Assembly (NCBI GenBank): GCA_046598415.1
Contig: JBKJIG010000034.1
Coordinates: 43,297 to 107,296, forward strand
Length of the DNA: 64,000 nucleotides
Direction of reading: 5' to 3'
Origin: VFJZ01 sp046598415
Lineage (GTDB): Bacteria; Actinomycetota; Thermoleophilia; Gaiellales; F1-60-MAGs149
Of the stretch, positions 36,495 through 43,156 are shown in pieces. The notes under the pieces are model-generated. The model saw only the letters and a list, made by a program, of their open reading frames with translations, searched no databases and was not told the DNA's origin. The number at the start of each line of letters is the position of its first letter. Positions within the stretch are counted from its first letter, which is position 1. A program made the position numbers and the translations under genes.

Positions 36495-36500
36495 TAGCGT
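36495..36500 (+). promoter_or_regulatory. -10 box TAGCGT of rpsT
   Basis: TAGCGT on the plus strand ends 10 nt before the GTG of rpsT. No Shine-Dalgarno sequence is visible, so the mRNA is leaderless or nearly so. Confidence 0.5.
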
Positions 36501-36510
36501 TTGCACCTCA

Positions 36511-36813
36511 GTGGCGAACATCAAGCAGCAGAAGAAGCGCATTCTCGTCGGCCAGCGTCAGCGGCTCGAGAACTTGCAGTACCGGTCTTCGATCAAGACC
36601 TATTTCCGGCGTCTCCAGACCGCCGTCGACGCCGGTGACGGCGACGTGGTCGCGGTCGAGCACGTCGCTCTCGTGAAGCTGATCGACAAGGCCGGCGCCA
36701 AGCGGATCCTGCATCCGAACACCGCCGCTCGCAAGAAGTCGAACGCCGCCTCGATCGTGTCCCGGGGTCCGCAAGAGGTCAAGGCGAAGCGCAAGAAGGC
36801 CGTCAAGAAGTAG
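36511..36813 (+). CDS. rpsT: Small ribosomal subunit protein bS20
   Basis: A 100-aa very basic protein that binds 16S rRNA early in 30S assembly. The N-terminal ANIKQQKKRILVGQRQR, the central LIDKAGAKRILHPNTAARKKS and the Lys-rich tail are standard S20. The GTG start at 36511 has no ribosome binding site but follows a -10 box, as noted separately. The last 11 bp overlap the convergent acpS gene. Confidence 0.96.
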   Translation: MANIKQQKKRILVGQRQRLENLQYRSSIKTYFRRLQTAVDAGDGDVVAVEHVALVKLIDKAGAKRILHPNTAARKKSNAASIVSRGPQEVKAKRKKAVKK

Positions 36814-37201
36814 CGGCTGCGGTGATCGCCTCGGCGGTCACGGCAATGGCGACGGCTGCGGCCGTCGTACGCGAGTGCGTCATCGACAGGTCGACCCGCA
36901 CGACGCCGAGCCGTTCGGCCGCTGCGAGCATCGAGCCCGTGAGGCTGACGAGCGGCTTGCCGCGGCCGGCGATCTCGATCTCCGTCCACGTGAACGGCAC
37001 GCCCCGGCCGAGCGCCTTGCCGACAGCCTCCTTGCCGGCGAAGCGTCCGGCGTAGCTCTGCGCCGGACGTGGCTTGCGCTCGCACTCCGCGATCTCGCGC
37101 GGCGTGTAGACACGCTCGCGGAAGCGCTCCGGATGGCGCGCCAGCGCGGCGGTGATCCGGTCGATCTCGATCAGGTCGATGCCGACGTGCACGGGCGGCA
37201 T
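36803..37201 (-). CDS. acpS: Holo-[acyl-carrier-protein] synthase
   Basis: A 132-aa phosphopantetheinyl transferase that activates acyl carrier protein. It has HVGIDLIEIDRI at the N-terminus with the metal-binding Asp, the RFAGKEAVGKALG helix with the catalytic Glu/Lys pair, and SMTHSRTTAAA near the C-terminus. ATG at 37201 lies 11 bp after the Fur-family gene, so the two are probably co-transcribed. Confidence 0.93.
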   Translation of the reverse strand: MPPVHVGIDLIEIDRITAALARHPERFRERVYTPREIAECERKPRPAQSYAGRFAGKEAVGKALGRGVPFTWTEIEIAGRGKPLVSLTGSMLAAAERLGVVRVDLSMTHSRTTAAAVAIAVTAEAITAAATS

Positions 37202-37212
37202 CGTACTGGCGG

Positions 37213-37665
37213 CTACGGTCGAGCGTCCTCCGCACACGCGTCGCAGCGGCCGACGATCGGGAAGTGCGAGAAGCGCGCGACGATGCCGGTCGCGGCGTGG
37301 ATCGCGTCCCGCGCGGCCTGCAGGTTGGAAGCGCGCACCGACTGATGCCTGCCGCAGGACTCGCACACGGCGTGCTCCAGCTCGGCGAGGCCGCTGCGGG
37401 CGTACAGCCCCGGCCCATGGCCGAGGTGCACGTGGCGGACGATGCCGAGCTGCTCGAGCGTCTCGAGGTTGCGGTATGCCGACGCGAGGTCGACGAAGGC
37501 CGTGGCGGCGACCTCCTCCGCGGTCCGGAGCTCGTCGCCGGCGAACAGCACGCCGAGCACGGCCCGTCTGGAGCCGGTGATGCGGACGCCCTGCTCGCGC
37601 AGCAGCGTCAGCGCGTCGCACAACCGCTCGACACCAACGGGACGCTGGGGGCTCGCCATCGTCAT
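37213..37665 (-). CDS. Fur-family metalloregulator
   Basis: A 150-aa transcription regulator of the Fur/Zur/PerR family. The winged-helix part includes RITGSRRAVLGVL and SAYRNLETLEQLGIVRHV. Two CxxC pairs, CESC and CDAC, form the structural zinc site. The regulatory metal site cannot be assigned by eye, so Fur, Zur or PerR type stays open. ATG at 37665 has AGG 6-7 nt upstream. Two copies of a palindromic motif (37716-37770) lie upstream and could be operators or a genomic repeat. Confidence 0.9.
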   Translation of the reverse strand: MTMASPQRPVGVERLCDALTLLREQGVRITGSRRAVLGVLFAGDELRTAEEVAATAFVDLASAYRNLETLEQLGIVRHVHLGHGPGLYARSGLAELEHAVCESCGRHQSVRASNLQAARDAIHAATGIVARFSHFPIVGRCDACAEDARP

Positions 37666-37715
37666 GCGACCTGTTCGCAGCTGGCGCCGGTCCGGTTCGC
37701 CCGCCGTGTCGCGAT

Positions 37716-37770
37716 CGTGCCAGGCACGGAAACGCCACCGCGCGTCGGCTTCGTGCCTGGCACGGAAACG
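37716..37770. repeat. Two direct copies of CGTGCC(A/T)GGCACGGAAACG
   Basis: Copy 1 is 37716-37734 and copy 2 is 37752-37770, spaced 36 bp start to start and differing at one base. Each holds the palindrome TGCC-N-GGCA. The GGAAACG tail followed by CCACCGC recalls the right arm of the repeats at 7732 and 7897. They may be a dispersed intergenic repeat or paired operators for the Fur-family gene 50 bp away. Confidence 0.6.
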
Positions 37771-37834
37771 ACCTGCCGATTCACCTCGACACCTGAGTGG
37801 GGTCGCGTCCCGGCGCCGCGACCCCAACCGCGCC

Positions 37835-39769
37835 CTAGTAGACGTTGACGACGGTGCCGAGACTCGCGAACGAGAACACGACCGAAGCCTCGGGCGTCGG
37901 GATGCGAGCGCAGCCGTGTGAGGCCGGAGTGGCCGGCACGTCGGCGTACTCGTGGAAGGCGTAGCCGCCGGTGAAGTAGCTGGCGAACGGCAGCCACACC
38001 TGGAAGGCGTACGACCAGTCTCGCGTCGCCTGACGATAGATCTTGTAGCTGCCGGCCGGCGTGCCGAACCCGGGCTTGCCGGTCGAGGTGTGGATCGCCC
38101 GCACGACCTTGCCGTCGGAGATCAACAGCACGACGCCCTTCTGGCGGTAGACCTCGATGCGACGGCCGCCGGCGATGGTCGGCTTCGGCACGGCGGCGGT
38201 CTCGAGCGCGGTGCGCGTGGCCGGGCCGACGAGCCCGTCGCGCGACAGTCCGTGCCAGGCCTGGAACGCCATCACGGCCTGCTGCGTGCGGTAGTCGTTC
38301 TTGCCGGTGGCAGCGCCCGCCGGCAGGTACCTGATCGTGATCAGCTTGCGCTGGATCGCCGTGATGCCGGCGCTCGAGACGACGACGCCCGGGTTGGTCG
38401 GCGTCACGACGGTGCCCGGCTTGGCGCCGGTGTCCCGCGTCCAGGACGACGATTCGCCCGAGCCGACCGCGAGCCGCACCGACTTCACGAACGTGAACTG
38501 GTCGGCTGTTCGCACCACCTGCGCGATCCGCGCCGCGATCTCGGTCGCGTCCTCGCCGGAGAGGAACTTCGACGACAGCGTGATCGTCGCGATGCCGCCG
38601 CGCACCTTCAGGTCGAGCAGCGTCGTGCCCTTCGGGATCGTGGTGCGCAGGTCGAGCTTCGTGCGCTCACCGACGGTCGGGCCCGTCAGCAGCCGGCGGA
38701 TGGTCGTCTTCACGCCACCCTCGGCCGACAGGCCCGCCTGCAGGTTGCGCTTGCGCGACGTGACGCGACCCTCGCCGCGGATGAAGAACACGCGGACGCT
38801 GCGGGCCGACTTGCCCACCGGCGGCGCGCCGCCCGTGGCGACGTCGGCCAGCAGCTCGGGGCGAGCCGTGCCCGCGGCGCCGGCCTCGGCCTGCGTGAGG
38901 ATGCCGCGCGCGACGAGGAACGCCGCCGCCTCCTTGCGCGCCGAGTGCCGGAGGATGCCGACCTGCTCGTTCAGCGCGCGGATGCGCGGCGTCGTGAGCA
39001 CGCGCGAGACGCGATCGATCTCGGCCTGCAGGCCGGGGTTCGCATCGGCCGTCGCCTTGCGCAGCGCCACGAAGCCATGCGACGGGGTGCCGGAGAAGGA
39101 GCCCCTCGGGTCGTGCAGCACCTTCAGCTCGAGGCGCTGGATCTCGGGGTCGGTCGAGAACGCGTAGACGCACTGGGCGCGACCGGCCCGGATGGCGTCG
39201 TAGCGCTGGTTGACCGGCTTGATCTCGAGGCCGCGGAACAGCGCGCCGTAGTCGCGCGCCAGCACGACCAGACCGTCGGGCCGCAGCAGGTGCTCCTGGT
39301 TCGCCGCGTAGACGATGCTCCGCGGGTGCCGGCGCAGCGTGTTCAGGTTGCCGAGGTTCAGCCGCTTCACGATCGACGCCGTGCACGCCACCTGGTTTCG
39401 ATCCTCGAACGGCGTCGGCGTCGTCGCGATCAGCCCGGCCGCCGAGTAGCGGGCGGTGAGCTTCTTCAACAGGCCGTTCAGGTCGGTCGTCGCCGGCTCG
39501 TTCATGAGCGTCAGCAGCGCCGTGGAGGTGTACTCCGGGTACAGGTCGATCGTACCCTTGCGCAGGGCCGCGTCGGCCACCGCGCTGGACGGCGCGCGAC
39601 GGTACACCACGTCATAGCCCTTCGCCTCCAGCGCGAGGCCGTAGATCTGCGTGACGACGGCGCTCTCGGTGAAGCCCTTGTCGGCGATCACGACACGCGT
39701 CGCGCCGAACGATGCGGGCGCGGTTGCGAGCACGACCGCCGTCACGGCCGCGCTGATCCAGAGACGCAT
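37835..39769 (-). CDS. Secreted fusion: osmoprotectant-binding domain, GerMN, peptidoglycan-binding domain, L,D-transpeptidase
   Basis: A 644-aa exported protein that joins parts normally found apart. After a signal peptide (about residues 1-22), residues 23-290 resemble the OpuAC/ProX glycine-betaine-binding domain (IADKGFTESAVVTQIYGLAL, YPEYTSTALL). Residues 325-435 resemble GerMN (RVFFIRGEGRV, RRLLTGPTVGER). Residues 460-525 are a PG_binding_1 domain (QAVMAFQAWHGLSRDGLVG). Residues 535-644 are a YkuD L,D-transpeptidase with intact HEY and SHGCARIP, including the catalytic Cys. There is no lipobox and no neighbouring osmoprotectant permease or ATPase. I infer a wall-remodelling enzyme steered by ligand sensing. 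ATG at 39769 follows a TACACT box by 7 nt. Confidence 0.88.
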   Translation of the reverse strand: MRLWISAAVTAVVLATAPASFGATRVVIADKGFTESAVVTQIYGLALEAKGYDVVYRRAPSSAVADAALRKGTIDLYPEYTSTALLTLMNEPATTDLNGLLKKLTARYSAAGLIATTPTPFEDRNQVACTASIVKRLNLGNLNTLRRHPRSIVYAANQEHLLRPDGLVVLARDYGALFRGLEIKPVNQRYDAIRAGRAQCVYAFSTDPEIQRLELKVLHDPRGSFSGTPSHGFVALRKATADANPGLQAEIDRVSRVLTTPRIRALNEQVGILRHSARKEAAAFLVARGILTQAEAGAAGTARPELLADVATGGAPPVGKSARSVRVFFIRGEGRVTSRKRNLQAGLSAEGGVKTTIRRLLTGPTVGERTKLDLRTTIPKGTTLLDLKVRGGIATITLSSKFLSGEDATEIAARIAQVVRTADQFTFVKSVRLAVGSGESSSWTRDTGAKPGTVVTPTNPGVVVSSAGITAIQRKLITIRYLPAGAATGKNDYRTQQAVMAFQAWHGLSRDGLVGPATRTALETAAVPKPTIAGGRRIEVYRQKGVVLLISDGKVVRAIHTSTGKPGFGTPAGSYKIYRQATRDWSYAFQVWLPFASYFTGGYAFHEYADVPATPASHGCARIPTPEASVVFSFASLGTVVNVY

Positions 39770-39776
39770 GGGGGCC

Positions 39777-39782
39777 AGTGTA
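39777..39782 (-). promoter_or_regulatory. -10 box TACACT of the L,D-transpeptidase fusion gene
   Basis: TACACT on the minus strand is 7 nt before the ATG, so the mRNA is probably leaderless. The gene thus has its own promoter rather than reading through from glmM. Confidence 0.5.
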
Positions 39783-39817
39783 CGACGGGCACCGCCCGGA
39801 CGTCACAAGCCCGCCGG

Positions 39818-41158
39818 CTAGTCCAGCCCGAGCTCCCGCTCGACGGTCGACACGAGCAACAGGCAGAGGCGCTCGCAGTCGCCCTCGTCAGCGGCCTCGA
39901 TCATCACGCGGACGAGCGGCTCGGTGCCCGATGCCCGCAACACGACGCGGCCATCGCGGCCCAGCTCGGCCTCGATGGTACGGACGACGTCCCAGACCGC
40001 CTCGGCGTCACGCAGCCGCGTGCGGTCGGCGCGCACCGAGACGAGGCGCTGGGGGAACTTCGTGACGAGCCGCGCGGCGTCCTGCAGGCCCTCGCCGCTG
40101 TGCGCGAGCGCGGCCAGCAGCAGCGCCGCGGTCAGCAGCCCATCGCCGGTCGTGGAGTGCGCCAGCGTGATCACGTGGCCCGACTGCTCGCCGCCCAGCG
40201 CGGCGCCGTCACGGCGCATCGCCTCCAGCACGTACCGGTCGCCGACGTCGGTCACAGTCGTCGAGCAACCCATCGTCTCGAGGGCGCGCTGCAGCCCCAG
40301 GTTGGCCATCGAGGTGAGGACCACCTGGCTGCCCGGGAGCGTGCCGGCGGCCAGCAGGTCGCGCGCCAGGATCGCGAGGATGTGGTCGCCGTCGACCGTG
40401 CTGCCCGCCGCGTCGACGCAGAGCAGGCGGTCGGCGTCGCCGTCGAACGCGAGGCCGAGGTCGTAGCCGCCGGCGGCGACCTTGGCGGCGACGTGCTCGA
40501 GGTGGGTGGAGCCGACGCGGACGTTGATGTTGACGCCGTTGGGCGACGCGCCGATCAGGTCGTGGCGTACGCCGAGCCGGTCGAGCAGCCGGCCGGCCAG
40601 CGCCGAGGCCGCCCCGTTCGCGCAGTCGACGGCGACCCGCAGGCCGGAGAGGTCGCGGTCGACGACCGACGCCACGTAGCCGATGTACTGCTCGGCCCCG
40701 TCGACGAGCTCCTCGCTGGTACCGACCCCGTAGCCCGTGGGCGGATCGAAGGCCTCGCTCAACAGCGCCTCGACGCGGTGCTCCTCGGCGTCGGTCAGCT
40801 TGAAACCGTCGCCCGCGAAGAACTTGATGCCGTTGTCGGGATACGGGTTGTGGCTGGCGGAGATGACGGCCCCCAGGTCGGCGTCGCGGTCGCGGACCAG
40901 CCAGGCCACCGTCGGCGTCGGGACGACGCCCGCGCGCAGCGCGACACCGCCGGCCGACGCGACACCGGCGCAGAGCGCGTCCTCGAGCATCGGGCCCGAG
41001 CGGCGGGTATCGCGGCCGACGACGACGCGCGGGCGATCGACGCCCCGCTCGCCGGCCAGGCGCACGACGGCGCGGCCGAGCGAGAGGGCGAGATCAGGCG
41101 TGAGGTCGTCGTTCGCGAGTCCGCGAACGCCGTCCGTGCCGAAGAAGTGCCTGGGCAA
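39818..41158 (-). CDS. glmM: Phosphoglucosamine mutase
   Basis: A 446-aa enzyme converting glucosamine 6-phosphate to glucosamine 1-phosphate for UDP-GlcNAc and cell-wall synthesis. The phosphoserine loop ISASHNPYPDNGIKFF, the metal loop FDGDADR and the C-terminal phosphate-binding RASGTEPLVRVM are intact. The start is TTG at 41158 (reading LPRHFFGTDGVRG), 15 bp after rpsI, which fits the common rplM-rpsI-glmM operon. Confidence 0.97.
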   Translation of the reverse strand: MPRHFFGTDGVRGLANDDLTPDLALSLGRAVVRLAGERGVDRPRVVVGRDTRRSGPMLEDALCAGVASAGGVALRAGVVPTPTVAWLVRDRDADLGAVISASHNPYPDNGIKFFAGDGFKLTDAEEHRVEALLSEAFDPPTGYGVGTSEELVDGAEQYIGYVASVVDRDLSGLRVAVDCANGAASALAGRLLDRLGVRHDLIGASPNGVNINVRVGSTHLEHVAAKVAAGGYDLGLAFDGDADRLLCVDAAGSTVDGDHILAILARDLLAAGTLPGSQVVLTSMANLGLQRALETMGCSTTVTDVGDRYVLEAMRRDGAALGGEQSGHVITLAHSTTGDGLLTAALLLAALAHSGEGLQDAARLVTKFPQRLVSVRADRTRLRDAEAVWDVVRTIEAELGRDGRVVLRASGTEPLVRVMIEAADEGDCERLCLLLVSTVERELGLD

Positions 41159-41173
41159 GCGCGGCCTGGAGGC

Positions 41174-41572
41174 CTAGCGCTTGGAGAACTGCGGGCGGCG
41201 GCGCGCCTTCTTGAAGCCGGCCTTCTTGCGCTCGACCTCGCGTGCGTCGCGCGTCAGGAAGCCCGCCTTCTTGAGCTCGCCCCGCAAGTTCGGGTCGGCC
41301 TGGCAGAGCGCCCGGGCGATGCCGTGGCGCAGCGCGCCGGCCTGGCCCGTGACGCCCCCGCCGTGCAGGCGCACGATGACGTCGAAGTGCTCGTTCTGGC
41401 CGCCGAGCACCAGGGAGGAGAGCGCGAGCATGCGGTCGCTCGAGCGCGGGAAGTAGTCCTCGATGGTGCGGCCGTTGCACGTGACCGTGCCCTGACCGGG
41501 GGTCAGGCGCACGCGCGCGACCGATGTCTTGCGCTTGCCGGTGCCGTTGTAGACGGCCTTGTCCTCAGCCAA
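41174..41572 (-). CDS. rpsI: Small ribosomal subunit protein uS9
   Basis: A 132-aa ribosomal protein with YNGTGKRKTSVARVRL near the N-terminus, the GGGVTGQAGALRHGIARAL core and the basic tail ending in QFSKR, which reaches the P-site tRNA. Full length. It lies 20 bp downstream of rplM in the usual L13-S9 pair. Confidence 0.97.
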   Translation of the reverse strand: MAEDKAVYNGTGKRKTSVARVRLTPGQGTVTCNGRTIEDYFPRSSDRMLALSSLVLGGQNEHFDVIVRLHGGGVTGQAGALRHGIARALCQADPNLRGELKKAGFLTRDAREVERKKAGFKKARRRPQFSKR

Positions 41573-41592
41573 CGTCTAGATCCTTCCTGCAA

Positions 41593-42051
41593 TCACGGGA
41601 GCGCCGTCGGCTGCTGCGCGTCGTGCGGATGCGCGGTGCCGGCGTACACCTTGAGCTTGCGAAGCTGCGCGCGGCCGATGCGGTTCTTCGGCAGCATGCC
41701 GCGAACGGCGTGCCGGATGACCTCTTCGGGACGACGGGCGAGCTGCTCGGCGAGCGTTCGCTGCTTGATGCCGCCCGGATAGCCGGAGTGGCGGTAGTAG
41801 ATCTTCTGCTCGAGCTTGTTGCCCGTCACGCGGATGCGCTCGCAGTTGACGACGATCACGAAGTCGCCCGTGTCGACGTGCGGCGCGTACTGCGGCTTGC
41901 GCTTGCCCCGCAGCGTGTCGGCGATCCGGGTCGCGAGGCGGCCGAGCGTCTCGCCATCGGCGTCGACGACGTACCAGGAACGGTCGATCTCGCCGGGCTT
42001 GGGGTTGTAGGTCTTCTGCGGCAACGGCGATCCGTCGGAGTGGTTGGGCAA
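41593..42051 (-). CDS. rplM: Large ribosomal subunit protein uL13
   Basis: A 152-aa L13. Hallmarks are the WYVVDADGETLGRLAT segment, KQYAP-like KPQYAPHVDTGDFVIVVN, YYRHSGYPGG and VRGMLPKNRIGRAQLRKLKVY. It starts at ATG 42051 with a leader of about 50 nt that contains a strong hairpin, described separately. It leads the rplM-rpsI-glmM operon. Confidence 0.97.
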   Translation of the reverse strand: MPNHSDGSPLPQKTYNPKPGEIDRSWYVVDADGETLGRLATRIADTLRGKRKPQYAPHVDTGDFVIVVNCERIRVTGNKLEQKIYYRHSGYPGGIKQRTLAEQLARRPEEVIRHAVRGMLPKNRIGRAQLRKLKVYAGTAHPHDAQQPTALP

Positions 42052-42072
42052 GGCCCTCGAAAGGGGCGAAAG

Positions 42073-42100
42073 CGCAGCGCGAATACCGGACCGCGCTGCG
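42073..42100 (-). promoter_or_regulatory. Hairpin in the rplM leader
   Basis: CGCAGCGCG and CGCGCTGCG form a perfect 9-bp stem with a 10-nt loop between the TATAGT box and the rplM start. The position within the untranslated leader fits an autoregulatory ribosomal-protein leader or an attenuator. Confidence 0.45.
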
Positions 42101-42111
42101 GCAACGGCCGG

Positions 42112-42117
42112 ACTATA
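42112..42117 (-). promoter_or_regulatory. -10 box TATAGT of the rplM-rpsI-glmM operon
   Basis: TATAGT on the minus strand is the closest match to the sigma-70 -10 consensus in this intergenic region. It predicts a transcript start near 42105 and a leader of about 54 nt. Confidence 0.6.
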
Positions 42118-42293
42118 GCAGGGTGGTCTGGAGCCAGATGCCGGTCACGACGCCGGGCATGACGACCCGCGCGACGGCGACGCAGCCGCCCCGCACCGCG
42201 CTGCACACGCGCTCCGGATCCGGGTCGGCGCGCCCCTCGATCCGGCGGCTGCTCCGGCGCCGGAATCCGTGCACCGGTCCGGGCACCGAGCAG

Positions 42294-42299
42294 TAGACT
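42294..42299 (+). promoter_or_regulatory. -10 box TAGACT of the HIT gene
   Basis: TAGACT ends 6 nt before the GTG start at 42306 with no Shine-Dalgarno sequence, a clear leaderless arrangement. Confidence 0.55.
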
Positions 42300-42305
42300 G
42301 GCCCC

Positions 42306-42713
42306 GTGGACTGCGTCTTCTGCAAGATCGTCGCGGGCGAGCTTACCGCCACGATCGTCCGCTCGGACGAGCGGACGCTGGCGTTCATGGACATCAACCC
42401 CGGTACGCGCGGCCACTGCCTCGTGATCCCACGCGCGCACGCCGCCGACCTGACCGAGATCCCGGCCGTCGATCTCGCGGCCTGCGCCGTTGCGGCCCAG
42501 GATCTCGCGCGCCGCGCCCTGGAGAGTCTCGGTGCCGAGGGCGTCAACCTGATCAACTCCTGCAAGTCCGCGGCATGGCAGACCGTCTTCCACTTCCACA
42601 TCCACGTGCTGCCGCGCTACGCCGGCGACGGGCTGCGGCTGCCGTGGACGCCTGCGCCCGCCGACATGGACGAGCTGCAGGCGGCCGCCGAGATCCTGCG
42701 CGGCGCGTTCTAG
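42306..42713 (+). CDS. HIT-family nucleotide hydrolase
   Basis: A 135-aa histidine-triad protein, probably a nucleoside phosphoramidase or dinucleotide hydrolase. CVFCKIVAGEL at the N-terminus has the zinc-type CxxC seen in many HIT proteins, and the catalytic triad is FHFHIHVLPR. Length is normal. GTG at 42306 is leaderless by promoter spacing. Its 3' end overlaps the convergent hyfI-like gene by 4 bp. Confidence 0.92.
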   Translation: MDCVFCKIVAGELTATIVRSDERTLAFMDINPGTRGHCLVIPRAHAADLTEIPAVDLAACAVAAQDLARRALESLGAEGVNLINSCKSAAWQTVFHFHIHVLPRYAGDGLRLPWTPAPADMDELQAAAEILRGAF

Positions 42714-43156
42714 CCCAGCAGCGTCCGCAGACCCGCGACGATGTCGTCGGGCGACGGCGGGCAGCCCGCGATGCGCAGGTCGACCGGCAGCACGTCCTCC
42801 AGCGGACCGACCACCTCGGCTGCGTCCCAGACCGCGCAAGCACCGACGGCGCAGTCGCCCAACGCGACCACGCGCCGCGGCTCGGGCATCGCCGCATACG
42901 CCTTCAGCAGCGCGTCGTGCATCCGGGTCGTGACCGGTCCGGTGACCAGCAGCACGTCGGCGTGCCGCGGCGATGCCACCACGCCGAGCCCGAAGCGCTG
43001 CAGGTCGTGGAACGGCCCCGCGGCGAGGCCCAGCTCGTGCTCGCAGCCGTTGCACGAGCCGGCGTCGACGTGGCGCACGGCCAGCGACCCGCGGACGGGG
43101 CGGCCGAGGGCGATCTCGCGGCGCAGGCGCTGCAGGTCGCGCAGCAGGGTGAACAT
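42710..43156 (-). CDS. hyfI: Hydrogenase-4/complex I-like small subunit (HyfI/HycG/NuoB type)
   Basis: A 148-aa Fe-S subunit of the NuoB family that carries the cluster next to the catalytic site in group 4 hydrogenases. Cysteines are in SCNGCEHEL, GDCAVGAC and AGCPPSPDDI, enough for one [4Fe-4S] cluster. Length is normal for HycG/HyfI. ATG at 43156 overlaps the stop of the large-subunit gene (TGATG). It is the last gene of the six-gene cluster. Confidence 0.87.
   Translation of the reverse strand: MFTLLRDLQRLRREIALGRPVRGSLAVRHVDAGSCNGCEHELGLAAGPFHDLQRFGLGVVASPRHADVLLVTGPVTTRMHDALLKAYAAMPEPRRVVALGDCAVGACAVWDAAEVVGPLEDVLPVDLRIAGCPPSPDDIVAGLRTLLG

Noticed and set aside
37952..41782. A 1276-codon open frame on the plus strand
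   Set aside because: It is antisense to the L,D-transpeptidase fusion, glmM and rpsI, all well supported. The translation has no recognisable domain.
42113..42274. Possible small minus-strand gene between rplM and the HIT gene
   Set aside because: It has no ribosome binding site, its stop overlaps the rplM -10 box, and the translation has no features. I treat the region as divergent promoters.
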